64,000 nt of DNA from Liriodendron chinense (Eukaryota > Streptophyta > Magnoliopsida > Magnoliales > Magnoliaceae), in contig ML058433.1 in NCBI GenBank assembly GCA_003013855.2, forward strand, positions 9,175,966 to 9,239,965, read 5' to 3'. Below the pieces are notes generated by a model. It was not told the DNA's origin, did no database searches, and saw only the letters and a program-made list of their open reading frames with translations. The translations under genes and the position numbers were made by a program. This document shows, one piece after another, positions 17,581-28,924 of this stretch (its first letter is position 1; the number at the start of each line of letters is the position of its first letter).

Positions 17581-18917
17581 TTTTGCTAGTCCCGAGGAAA
17601 ATATGCATGAAGCAAATCCATCTTTCTAAAACCCAACTCTCTTTCGGAAACTATGTTTCTATAGACTCCAAGACATGCAAGTGCAAAATTCAGAAAAACT
17701 AAGTGATAAAAGTTAAAATCTTAAACTTTCTAAACATAACAAGTGTTCACATAAAATCCCCACTGATTGATTGATAAATAGAACAATCCGAACAAGTTTA
17801 CCCTAGTGTGCATAGTGAATGTTCATCTCATGAGTTTCCAGGATTACCTTCTTCATAGATAAGTACTAAAGATTTAAAGGTGTACAGCTCAACCAAATGC
17901 CTATGACAAGAATTTGCCTTACAGTTCATTCGACAACTTTCACACTACTTCCCATTTCCAGCTTTGGTTATGGGTAGACCATCCCCTGGTTGGTAATAGG
18001 TAGCCCTTTTCGGAATTTTTCAACATATATTCGATGAACAACCATACTTTCTTTCTCTTTTTCATATACATTAGATAGGATTTTTAAAAATTCATATCTT
18101 TCGTTATTTTCTCTTATTTCACATGAACAAGGATGAACAAAGTTCCCCAGCTTGGTTCCTTAACACCTTAGATCTAAGTCAAACTAATCTACAAATAAAC
18201 ATAATCCCTTCAAAATCATGAGAATCGTGTAACGTGAACTAGGCTCAAAAGTGTTCAAATTGTCTATCGATCATATAAATAGAGAAATTCATATAGAAAA
18301 CTATTATATTTAAGTTAATTTAGAGATATCAAAATCATATCAATTCGTCTCTCATCATTTCATACTTATGACATCCCAAGTGCATAGTAACAAAGTTTTC
18401 CAAAAGAGTTTTAAATTTCAGAAAAATTGAATTTTTTTTATACAAATATTGCTCGAAATGTTACAAAACACTAGATTCATCTGAGAATCTCACCCCCAAC
18501 CAAATCTTACATTGCCCTTAATGTAAAAAGATGTGCAATGAACAATATCATGAGAGCAATGATAAAAATAAAAGAAGGTGAGAACGAGAGTACCTAAGAG
18601 AGTCGATCATGGAAGTCTATAACTCCGATAATTAAATAATTCAAACTAATATAAACTACTCTATAACTTCATCAAACTAGAAGGTCAATCTTAATACACA
18701 TAATCATCGAAAGGAATGGAATCTAGTAGGATTATGAAGTGGAGTAAAAGATTTTTCAGTAATACAATCCACCATCCTATTTCATAATGCACATGGGTGA
18801 TATTTTTCATTCCAATCCATTGAAAATCCTACTAAAAAAGTTCAGCGGATTTCTAAAACTTATCATCCCATGTGTTAGGAAATGAGGATTTCTTCGGTTG
18901 AAATTCATCAAATATGA
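17581..18917 (-). other. Non-coding 3' region of the Athila-like element
   Basis: AT-rich sequence without recognisable coding between the polypurine tract and the nested solo LTR. Confidence 0.5.
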
Positions 18918-20279
18918 ATCTCTGTAATACCCTGAAAATTTAGGCACACGAGTGAGTGTTCACACGCGAGAAATCAAATTATAGGCCTTGTTGTTCGCAC
19001 GTATACACACAAGTATACACTTTTATACGTATCCCGACACTTTTACGACTCTGAAAACTTAGCGTACTTAATTAATTTAATAGACGGACCGTTAGAATGA
19101 TCTATCATTGCTAGATAGGAATATCTAACTGTCCACTTCGATTTTGAACTACGCGATCAACGTAAATCCGTCGTATGATCTTCACATCGTCCTGTACACA
19201 TGTCTGTCCATAAATCTGATCCGTACATCTTGTCCGTCACCAGGCATATGATTAGATCATTGATTTTCCATCCTATGAACTCTTCAAGCGTGTTTATAAC
19301 ACTCTAGGATTTTAGAATCATTTAAATTATAATTTAGTTAATTATTTAATAAATTAAACTACTAATAATATTGATAAATTAATAATAAATCATCCGTATG
19401 GAATTAGGATAGGGTCCCTTTATTAAAGTTGCTCAGAATAAACCCTAGAATAGTATAGAAGTGTTAGATTTCACAAAACTCACAAATTTATAATAATTAC
19501 AAAAATGCCATCAGTTAAACTTAAGTTACACCACCATTTTTAAGTATTATAATTTCTGACGTTTACTTTCACACAAAACATAATATACAAGTTTTATAGC
19601 ACATTTTAGCTGTACATGTCAAATTTCAGCCGTCTGATCATCCCACAAATTCCCTAATAAAAAATCGGGCCATAAGTGGCCTACCTTAACTCGGATCTGC
19701 CTCATTTTTCTCATCAACGGTTAAAATTATGTTGCCGCCCTAATGGATGGAGGAAGTGATCTCAGTTCACTGCGGGTGGACCCCACTTGTTGAAGTTCTG
19801 TACGAAATCACCTTTACATGCGGACGCACGAACCGGACGACATGTCCGTCTTCTCCATGGACGCTGCAGCATCAGCATTGCTGCTGCCACCATGCATGGT
19901 TCACGCTGTCCTTTAGGTGGGCCCCATAACAGCCATCCGAGCCATTCATCTGACTGGGACCCCTCTGTACTCCAGTCCTCTTAAATATCTTCACCCACCG
20001 TTGATCCTGTGGCCGGCTCCAACCCTTCGTTTCAAAACCAAGAAAGACAAAGATCGAGGAAATCTCTACTTTTTCTTCGCATGGACGGTCCAAATTTCAT
20101 ATGAAGATTCGTATGGACCCCACCTACGTTTCCAACGGGTCCCATGCGAAATCAACTCGAGGATTAGGATCCAACCCACCTACAAGTCTAAAACGGAACC
20201 GGGGTTTCCTTCTCGCATCCACCGACCTAGCAACATGTTAAAAGTCAACCGTCCGAACCTCCCCTCCTTCAGAATCCTC

Positions 20280-20323
20280 TAAGAGAGAAAGGGACGCTTG
20301 AGAGAGAGGGAGTGAGAGAGAAC

Positions 20324-20364
<41 letters not shown>

Positions 20365-20522
20365 AGAAGAAGAAGAAGTAGAAAGGAAGAAAGAGAAAGG
20401 AAGAAAGAGAAGAAGAAGAAGAAGAAAAGAAGAAAGAAAGAAGAAAGAGAAAGAAGAAGAAGGAAGAGGAAAGAAAGAAAGAAGAAGAAGGAAGGAGAAA
20501 GAAAAAGAAGAAGAAAGGAGAA
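20280..20522 (+). repeat. Purine-rich GA/GAA tract in the solo LTR
   Basis: Long (GA)n followed by irregular GAA/GGAA repeats. Open frames here encode only Arg/Glu/Lys repeats and are not genes. It probably lies in the transcribed part of the LTR. Confidence 0.9.
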
Positions 20523-21104
20523 GTGAGCCGATCAGACTCGCTGAGTCGACTCAGATTCCACAAATGTGAGTGATTCTCCTACGGATTTTCCCATTGATTT
20601 TCTTAAATCCTTCCTTCTACCTGTGCTTTAGTTTTACGTTTAGATCTTCCAATTTCTCTCTCGAATTGATTAGAATTATAATATTGATTTTTCTTTCTAG
20701 TTAATGTGTTAGATCCTAGGTGAGGGATTCATCTTTTAATTCTATCTTTGAATTCCAAGTTCAATTCAATCTTCCTTATTAATTTTCTTAAATTTTCCTT
20801 CGTAGTCACACGTACCAAAATTTTAGACAATCTTAACTTCACCTAGATCATGTATAAGACAACACCTTTAAGGTAATGCTAGTTAACCGTCAAAAACACT
20901 AAAAGCTGACACGTTGTTCTCTATTTTCACATTTACAATAAAATAAGGTTTAGATGAGGAAATACTCGAATAAAGATAATGCATGCATGGTATGATTGGA
21001 CTTGGATTTTGATATGCATTGTATGCTTGAAAAGTGCTTCCATGCTTCATGACATTCATATGCATCCTTTTATGTATATTTTATTTAAATTGGACGACGG
21101 AACG

Positions 21105-21337
21105 GGAGCATGGTTGATTTGACTCCCGGTGTGCATGGTTGATTTGCCGCCCCGTTGTACTCTGGGTTAGGTAAGCATGGTTCAATACTTGCAATAGGTA
21201 CCCTAACATCCAGGGGCAGAGGGATCTGTTCGTCGGGCATGGTTGATTTGCCCAAGGCATGGTTGATTTGCCTGGTTGGAGATGTTGAGCATAATTCATT
21301 TGCTCGGTTGAAGATGGGGGCATGGTTGATTTGCTCA
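21105..21337 (+). repeat. Array of seven hairpin motifs with constant loop ATGGTTGATTT in the solo LTR
   Basis: ATGGTTGATTTG or a close variant occurs at 21110, 21135, 21177, 21239, 21259, 21291 and 21322. Flanking bases pair with each other and differ between copies: GGGAG/CTCCC, GGGC/GCCC, AGGC/GCCT, GAGC/GCTC. Spacing is irregular (20-62 bp). It is not coding. Confidence 0.8.
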
Positions 21338-21894
21338 TATATATTTATTTGCATCACGCATTGAACATGCACATCCATGACATCATGATACTCACAAGCA
21401 TCATTCAAGAACACAACTCATAAACTATTTAGATGTGACATGAAAATAACTCTCCATATTTAGTATTGTGTATGATCTTATCTTGAATCAATTGGAATTT
21501 TCTTATGTTAAAAATGATCTCACTGGGCTTTTAGCTTACAAAATCACCACAGTTCTTGCAGGTTTTCAGATAAAAAAGGACGTAGATGGAGCAGAGTATT
21601 CAGATGGTCACGTGTTACTCAGGCGCCAATTGTAGTTGATTTATTTTGTAAAATTCAAAATAATAAGGCATTAAAAAAATTATATTTGGGATTTATTTTA
21701 GATATATAATGTGTGGGATGGTATCTCAAGGAATCTATACTCAAATTTTCAATTCATACTCTGGAACTCGGGCTTTGGGTTGTTGTACTCGAGTTTCAAT
21801 TTTCGGGGCATGACAATCTCCTTTTCAACTTGTCTGGGAAAAAATTATTCAAATAAGGATCATACTAGAGATGGTGCTCTTCGTTTTGAACAAA

Positions 21895-22406
21895 CTAAAG
21901 AGATGTGAATACTTGAAATTCTTCTTCACAAGTTGGTATGATCTCCACATTTTCAGATTCTACCGGTGCTTCCACTATTGATAATTTAGTTTTACACTTC
22001 GTGGAAGGAGTCTTTTTAGGCATCGGTGAAGTTTCCCTTAAGGCATTAACAATGTCAAGGATCATAGGATCATCCCAATCCTCAAAATATGTCAAACACT
22101 CTTCTAGAGTGTAGGAAACTTCGACCTTCTCGGTCACTTGTGTAGGTTGGAATAAGTCTTCAACCACTACACTTTCAGAAATTGGCAAATCAAGCACAAA
22201 TCCATAGGCAAATCAAGCACAAATTCATCAAATTCATGCACAAAAAAATTGATTAAATCAGTGATTGGTGTCTTGTCAATCAAATTTTCAGATTTTGGCT
22301 CTTCCAAGGCTTCATCAATATCCAAATTTATTTCTTCCTTGGAATGAACAAGCAAACTTCCAAGGTTTTGAAAATTTAGTTGAAGGTGGCTAATCATCAT
22401 CCACAA
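21895..22406 (-). pseudogene. Acidic linker downstream of the protease, Athila-like element
   Basis: Two overlapping open frames (22406-22167 and 22197-21895) encode an acidic stretch including EVSYTLEECLTYFED. Athila pol often has such a linker between protease and RT, but here the coding sequence stops near 21895 and RT is absent. No function is assigned. Confidence 0.45.
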
Positions 22407-22535
22407 TTGTATCTTTAAAATTAATCATGTGGATCTCATCTTCATCCCCTTCATCATCGTCTTGTTGTTTATGCAAATTAAACACATTTAGCTTTATTGT
22501 CTATTTTCAAAGAATATTTTCATGACTCCATTCCT

Positions 22536-22946
22536 TCAATTGATTATAGCATTGGCGGTTGCTAGGAATGGTCGGCCTAGAATGACGGGAACTTGAGTGT
22601 ATACATTTGTAATCGCTTGTGTATCCAAAATGATAAAGTCTACTGGATAGTAGAACTTATCGATTTGGACTAACACATCCTCAATTACTCCTCCCGGTAT
22701 TCTAATGGAGCGATCCGCAAGTTGTAAAGTTATCTTGGTGGATTTCAATTCACCAAGTCTAAGTTGCTCATATACCGAATAGGGAATCAAGTTAACACTA
22801 GCTCCTAGATCGAGAAGTGCTCTATTGATCCAGAAGTTACCTATCATGCAAGATATTATAGGGCTTCCGGGATCTTTGAATTTAGGGGGAGTATTTTGTT
22901 GTATGATAGCACTCACTTGTTCCGTTAAAAATGCCCTCTTGTGCAC
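22536..22946 (-). pseudogene. Retropepsin-like aspartic protease of the Athila-like element, fragment
   Basis: The minus strand reads ALLDLGASVNLIPYSVYEQL, the Asp-Leu-Gly-Ala active-site form used by Athila proteases, then PVILGRPFLATANAIIN, the C-terminal flap region. The motif looks intact, but the frame is isolated from gag and pol, and no RT follows. Confidence 0.85.
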
Positions 22947-23045
22947 ATTCTACTTACGCTTTACGGCACATAAATCCTTTAAAAATTTGGCGCATGAAGG
23001 AATTTGCTTAATTGCATCCGACAAGGGAAGGTTGATTTTAACTTG

Positions 23046-24738
23046 TTAGAAGACCTCTAAAATGTCTTGATTTTCACTTGGCTTTTTGGTTGAGACAAGA
23101 TGTTGGGGGAATGGGGCCACTGGTTTATACACACGCTCCGACTCTTCATCTTGTGGAGCATTATTCAATTCACCTTCACTCTTAGAATAAGCCAGATCAT
23201 TAGGTTTTGCGGCCTTCACCGGTTCAGATTTTTTAATTGTTTTATCACTTCTAAGAGTGGTGATGGCTTGAACATGTTCCACTTGAATGGTTGAAGAATT
23301 GAAATTCGATTCAAGTTGTTCCTTGGGGTTAAAATGAGATTGGGTCAAAACAGTCCCTTTCTCCCTAACTCCTAGGTGTGTCTTAATTCTTTCAATTGAA
23401 ATTTTAAGTTCATTCATGGCCTGCATGTTGGACTGATTTATCTGAGTTTGTCCAATCATGAATGCGTTCAATGAATCCTCAAGAGTGCCCTTTTGAGGAG
23501 ACCCTTGGGAAGCATTGTTTATATTTACCATAGGTCCATTCTTCCCATTAAGATTCTGTTTACACCTCTAATCGGGATTATTCAAGTTAGAATTTGATCC
23601 ACTAAAGGGGCGTTGATAAGCGTTTGTTGCATTTGATTGAGTTTGTAAGATATCTTGAAACGCAGGGATTGTTGGGCAATCCTTTGTCAAGTGAACACCA
23701 CTCTCACAAATACCACATACACTCTCAATGGCCTCACCGGTGGTTATCATGTTAATACTCCTCAATTCTATGGTCTCAACCTTCTTTGTGAGACTCGCCA
23801 CCTTTGAATTTAAATCATCTTCCCATCTAATACATGTACTCCTTTCTCTCTTGGGACTGACTTGGGATTACTAGTTGGAGTGGAGATATCCGAAGATCGG
23901 GCATTCTCAGCTAGCATATCAAAGTAATCACAAGCCTCATCGGGCGCTTTGCTAAAAAATTTACCATTACACATCATTTGGATAAATTGGCGTATGTTTG
24001 AACTTAATCCATCATGGAAGAAGTCAATCAAGTGCCACTTTTCATAACCATGGTTTGGGCACTCTAATAAAAGATCTCTAAACCTCTCCCAACATTGAAA
24101 AAATGTTTCATCTCCTTTTTGGGAGAAGTTCATGATAGTCCGTCTTAGTACATTGGTTTTATGAACCGGGAAGTACTTTTTAAGAAACTCCCGAGTCATC
24201 TCAGCCAAGTCCTGATGCTTCTAGGTTTAAGTGATTGAAACCATGCTTTGGCTTTGTCTTTTAGAGAGAAGGGGAACAATTTCAGTTTGATTACATCTTG
24301 TGAGACATCATTAAATTGAAAAGTATTGACGATCTCCTTAAATTCGCTTAGGTGCGCATATGGACTTTCAAAATTGAGCCCATGGAATTTTGGAAGTAAT
24401 TTGATAATTTCAGGTTTAAGATCCACGTTTCCTGCATTAGTTGGAAAAACAATGCAGGAAGACATGGTTGTTCTCTCCAGTTGTAAATAATCTCGCAATG
24501 TTTTAACCGGATGAACATGGCGTTCCTCATTCTCATTATGTTCCGTTCTATTTGGTGGTGTATCATGCTCAACATTCTCATCATTGTGTGGTTCATTCTC
24601 AGTCATGATTCTAGATGATTCAGGAATTCCTAGACGTTTTTTAACTAGTCTGTGATCGATTAACCCTTCAACTAAACCTCCCTCACTTAGAAGTCGGGAT
24701 GTATGATCACGCTCCCAATGGGGCATAAACTCACACAA
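23046..24738 (-). pseudogene. Athila-type gag, broken frame
   Basis: In order on the minus strand: 24738-24196 holds the gag core (FHGLNFESPYAHLSEFKEIV, LKLFPFSLKDKAKAWFQSL). Coding continues in another frame at 24208-23810 (AEMTREFLKKYFPVHKTN, then FSQKGDETFFQCWERFRDLL). At 23801-23568 CGICESGVHLTKDCP resembles the degenerate zinc knuckle of this clade. At 23531-23046 lies a linker with IGQTQINQSNMQAMNELK. The frame breaks twice or more. Gag normally packages the element RNA. Confidence 0.85.
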
Positions 24739-24979
24739 AAACTAAACTAAATCCTAAAATCTAAAAATTTGAAAACAAAAGTAAAAACTAAGAAACAAAA
24801 GAGTCTAAGTTAGAATTGTGTTACCAGATGGAAGAACTATGTTAAAGAAGAAGATCCTACAAAACAAATAAAATTTGTTAGTAGAAAATTTCTGGTAAAA
24901 ACCTTAAAACAATAAATCCTAACCTAACCTATCTAACCTAACTATACCCTAATTACAAAATTTAGAACCATTAACCTAA

Positions 24980-24997
24980 TCCCCGGCAACGGCGTAA
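24980..24997 (-). other. Primer binding site of the Athila-like element (tRNA-Asp type, mutated)
   Basis: The plus strand reads TCCCCGGCAACGGCGTAA, close to the tRNA-Asp 3' end TCCCCGGCAACGGCGCCA used by Athila elements, with two changes in the last four bases. Confidence 0.75.
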
Positions 24998-25003
24998 AAA
25001 ACT

Positions 25004-26529
25004 TGTTCGCTCGCCTCAAGTGCAAGGCTACGATGTAGTAATAATAATTCTCGGTAAGATTGAGGTCGATCATCAGAGATTGTCGTAACAATTCTAAACT
25101 ATGTAACTAGGATGGGCTAAATTCGAATTTATATTGATGGATAGAATTTAATAACATAAAACTAGCTACTTAAGAACTAAATCAGGGAAATGAGCACTAG
25201 AGCGACAATGATCCACTTATATCATTCACAATGCTAATTCAAATCATTCAAACCCATAACTCAATTGAAATCGGAGTTTTATCCCTATCCAATTGGAATA
25301 TAGAGCAATCAAATCATCACAATGCATCTAACATAGATGGATCATCCACTGATATGGTTCTCTCATAAACAACTAAGGTATTCGGTGTATTCAATCACAC
25401 AACCCAATCCTTCACAAAACAAGCAAGATGACATTCATGATTCTTCATCAAGGCTTGTCACTAGACTTAATTTAGAAGCATGAATTGAACTTCTATTGAA
25501 CCAAAATCAATACATAAACACCTATCTCAGATTAATCTCAAAGATAAGAACTTCTTCTAGTTTAGTTCTAGATAAGCATTTAGAAAGCTTAGTTTGTAAG
25601 ATCCCTTAGCATCCAACATATCATGATGGATCTAAGATCTCTACAACACAAAATTCTATCAATCAACACCCCCATTAAGCAATCTCAGTAATCAAAATAT
25701 CTCACGTAAGAGCAATCACAAGAGATGGAAGATTAACTGAAAATACAAACTTTATTTCAAACTAGAACTAAAAATGTTCTTCATAAAATCTAAAAGTACT
25801 TGAACTAATTCGGATTAGATATGGCAAATAACTAAAAGTTTCACCTCTTAGCCCTAGCTAAGTGGTTTAGCTAACAATTAACAGATTGAACTAAAACTCA
25901 AAAGAAAACTACTATAAAAAGCATAAAAAAAACATAGAAACCATAGTTGGAGGAGTTGCGAACGCTCCACGACTCTCTTCTCCACTTTCCACGACTTCTC
26001 AAGCCTTCTATGATGCCTTAGGAACAACGTAGAGGTGTCCTTTTATAGCAAAATTTCGTCAGCGGCGTGGAATCTTCTAGAGATCAGAGAGTCCTTACGC
26101 AGTCTGGACGTTGGCCGGCCGACCTGAGCTTGGGCTTTAATGTATATAATTCTCTAGACATTAGAATGCATAAGCCGACCTGCTAGTCGGCCGGCCGGTC
26201 AATAGGTCGGGCTTCATAAAAAGTGTCCAGCAATTTTGCTGTTTTTGGAGGGTTTGGTTGGCCGACCGGCCGAATGGCATGTAAAATGTGACTTTTTTAG
26301 CTTTAATTTCCTCCTCCATTTCCATTGCATCTTTCTTCCATCTCTTGCCCTTTATTCCTTTTATTTTCAAGGCATGTAAAGTGCATCTTTTAACATCATA
26401 TAAGTAGACTCTTTCTCTCTCGCATTCCTACAAACACAAAAACATGTATTGGATTAGTCTTTAATCATGAAGACCATGCATAATATGTGATGAATTGGGA
26501 TTAGAATATGCACAATTCAGAGCTCAATA
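25004..26529 (-). repeat. 5' LTR of the Athila-like element
   Basis: The plus-strand left edge is TGTTCGCTCG. The right edge ends AGAGCTCAATA, where the terminal CA has mutated to TA. Lies next to the primer binding site. Confidence 0.85.
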
Positions 26530-26736
26530 GGAGACTAGGATTTTTCACATATGTAGGTTTGGATTCCCATATCTTATAATTCATTGTTAGAGTGGATTGT
26601 TGTCGCTTTGTGTCGTGGTTTTCTCCCGATAAGTGTTTTCACGTAAAAAAACTATGAGTTCTCTGTGTGCTTTGATTGTGTTTGATTATGGCTTCTTTAA
26701 TTGAACTCTGTGATTACTTCTGCGGCTGCCCCAACA
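26530..26736 (+). repeat. 3' half of the copia C 5' LTR
   Basis: Begins at the GGAGA duplicate left by the nested element and ends CCCCAACA, two bases before the primer binding site. Confidence 0.7.
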
Positions 26737-26738
26737 AT

Positions 26739-26749
26739 TGGTATCAGAG
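26739..26749 (+). other. Primer binding site of copia C
   Basis: TGGTATCAGAG, complementary to the 3' end of initiator tRNA-Met, is typical of plant copia elements. Confidence 0.85.
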
Positions 26750-26782
26750 ATATATGTCGGGTTTTGAGTTTGAATCTGAGAC

Positions 26783-27620
26783 ATGGCGATGAAGGGATAA
26801 AACATGTAGTATGAAACGGAGAAGTTCATCGGAAAAAACAACTTCGAAATATGGAAGGTGAAAATGAGAGGTCTTTTAGTTCAGCAAGGATTACAACATG
26901 TACTCCTTGGCAAAGAGAAGTGTCCCGCGACTATGACCAATGAAGAATAGGAAGAACTTGATTAGAGTACAATAACCTTTATCCAATATTTATTCGATGA
27001 TGTTCTATATAATGTCATTTAAGAAGATCAATGCTGAGGTTTGGAAGAAGTTGGACGCCTTGTACATGACGAAATCTCTTACGAATCGTTTGTACCTGAA
27101 GACATAATTTTATAACCTGAAGATGACAAAGGGGTTAGATCTTGATGAACACATTAACGAGTTCAATCAACTACATTGCAAACTGACAACCATGGAAGTA
27201 AGACAAGGAAGAAAAAGCCCTAATTTTGTTATCGTCTCTTCCGAAATCTTATGACTATCTAGTGGATACTCTGTGTTGTGGTAGGGACGCCTTGGACGTT
27301 GAGACTGTTATCTCGACCCTTCAATCGAAGTAGTTAAGAAAGAAAAATGGTGGTGAATGGTCTTCTACAGATGCTCTATTTACGGTAAACAGATTGAGCA
27401 AGAGAAGGAAAAGACTTGATCTATATCTAAATCTAAGGGTAAAGGGAAAGCAAAGTGCTGGAATTATGGAAAGGTGGAGCATATGGATAAGAATTGTTAG
27501 AATCCTAAAGTACAGAAGGGAGATAAATCAGATGATATACTGAAGGAGGCCAATATAGCGAAATCCGTTGAGGAGACGGGTGGTTATGATGTGTTAACCA
27601 CATCCAAGTCTGGGTATCTC
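26783..27620 (+). pseudogene. Degenerate copia gag (TNT1-type)
   Basis: Starts ATGGCGATGAAGG and, through several stops and frameshifts, reads KFIGKNNFEIWKVKMRGLLV, then LLGKEKCPATM and LPKSYDYLVDTL, all typical of TNT1/Retrofit-type gag. A zinc knuckle near 27457 reads CWNYGKVEHMDKNC, where the second cysteine is replaced by tyrosine. Non-functional copy. Confidence 0.8.
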
Positions 27621-28924
27621 AATTGTGAGTTTTGAATTTGAAGGCATCATTTCACATGTGCCCTTATCAAAGTTGGTTCACCACATACAACGAGTGTGAT
27701 GGTGGCTGGGTGTTTATGGGCAATAATCATGCATATAAGGTAGTTGGTGTCGGATCGGTACACATCAAGATGTTTGATGGGTTGGAGTGTATCCTGATGG
27801 ATGTACGATACGTTCCTGAATTACACAAGAGTCTAATATATTTGGGAGCTCTCAAAGCACTAGGGTACAAATTTATCAGATTAAATCGTGTCCTAAGAGT
27901 TTCAAATGGGGCACTCATGTGATGAAAGCACAGTGCGGCAGTAACCTTTACACGTTAATTGGGAGTATTGTATCAGGTGTAGCTGCAACATCTGTAGTGG
28001 AGTCCACGTCGGCACATTTGTAGCATGCATGCCTAGGCAACATGAGCGAGCGCGGTATGAAGGTACTTTCTGACCGATGTTTAATTCATGTTTTTAAAAG
28101 TGTAGATTTTAATATATATGAACATTGTATTTATGGTAAACAATCTAGATTATCTTTTAAATTGAAAAAACATGTTAGTAGATGTGTACTTAATTATGTG
28201 CATTTTGATGTTTGATGGTCGTCATACTTTGTCACTTTTATCAATGACTTCTCTAAAAAAGTGTGGGTTTACTTCTTGAAGAATGAATCCGATGTTTTCG
28301 CCACCTTCAAGATATGAAAGGCGATGGTTGAAAACCAGTCAGAGTAAAAAGTGAAAGTATTCAGGATAGATAATGGAGATGAGTTCACCTCAAAGGAATT
28401 TGATCGGTACTGTAAGGATAAAGGCATCATGAGACGCAACACGGTTAGGAATATACCTAACCAGAACAGTGTGCTGAAAGAAGCATGTTGAGTAATGCTG
28501 CGTTGGGTAAGGAGCTATTTAGTGAATCAGTCCCCATCAATAGGAATAGATTGTAAAATTCTAGAAGAGGTGTGGAGTGATCATGAAATAAACTATTCGG
28601 GACTGTGTATATTTGGTTGCAATGCTTACTCTTATATACCTTCAGTTGAGAGAGATAAGCTAGACCAAATGGTAAAGAAATGTATTTTTGTTGGCTATGT
28701 TGAGGGCGTGAAGGGATACAAGTTGTATGACTAGGTCACACGAAAGATCACGATTAGGCGAGACGTTAGATTTAATGAGGATTCCTTATTCTGTAAGGAT
28801 GAGAACAAGGAAACAGAAAATTCAACAAAGATGGATGTTAAAATAGACAAGGGTGAGATACAGGATGAAGCCGAGCCACATGCAGAGGTACAAGAGTAGG
28901 TGAAGCCGCCACCTGTGAGGAGAG
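27621..28924 (+). pseudogene. Degenerate copia protease, pre-integrase and integrase
   Basis: The protease segment (27632-27922) is open: SFHMCPYQSWFTTY, then GVGSVHIKMFDG and DVRYVPELHKSLIYLGALK. The catalytic Asp-Ser-Gly appears as Asn-Leu-Lys, so activity is lost. Integrase pieces follow in broken frames: FINDFSKKVWVYFLKNESDV, KVFRIDNGDEFTSKEFDRYC (carrying the second catalytic Asp) and, at 28495-28734, LCIFGCNAYSYIP...KCIFVGYVEGVKGYKLYD. The sequence ends at 28924 where another LTR begins, before RT. Confidence 0.8.

Larger units (their letters stand above)
18923..21815 (+). mobile_element. Solo LTR of a Del/Tekay-like gypsy element (2,893 bp)
   Basis: The left edge is TGTAATACCCTGAAAATT and the right edge AATTTTCGGGGCATGACA. 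The ends form the near-palindromic pair typical of Del/Tekay LTRs. A perfect 5-bp target-site duplication, ATCTC, flanks it (18918-18922 and 21816-21820). No internal sequence or second LTR is present, so unequal recombination removed the rest. Plus orientation is inferred from the position of the purine-rich leader (20280-20522) and is less certain. Confidence 0.88.
16053..26529 (-). mobile_element. Athila-like Ty3/gypsy element lacking RT and integrase
   Basis: Two LTRs of about 1.5 kb (16053-17564 and 25004-26529) begin TGTTCGCTCGCCTCAAGTGC; by eye they are around 90 % identical. The flanks are GGAGT and GGAGA, a 5-bp target-site duplication with one mismatch. The minus strand carries a tRNA-Asp-type primer binding site, gag and protease, so the element runs right to left. 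No RT, RNase H or integrase motif was found between the protease and the 3' LTR. It is a non-autonomous or internally deleted copy. A Del/Tekay solo LTR is nested inside it. Confidence 0.85.
15600..28924 (+). mobile_element. Ty1/copia element (copia C, TNT1-like), split by a nested gypsy element and 3'-truncated
   Basis: The 5' LTR is in two pieces, about 15600-16052 and 26530-26736, separated by a 10.5-kb Athila-like insertion. Downstream come a perfect tRNA-iMet-type primer binding site (26739-26749), degenerate gag, protease and integrase. The element is cut off at 28924 by an LTR of another family, so RT, RNase H and the 3' LTR are missing. The outer LTR edge near 15600 is approximate. 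Confidence 0.7.

Noticed and set aside
20279..20569. Long open frames on both strands in the purine-rich tract
   Set aside because: Only GA/GAA simple repeat; Arg/Glu or Ser/Phe repeats are translation artefacts inside an LTR.
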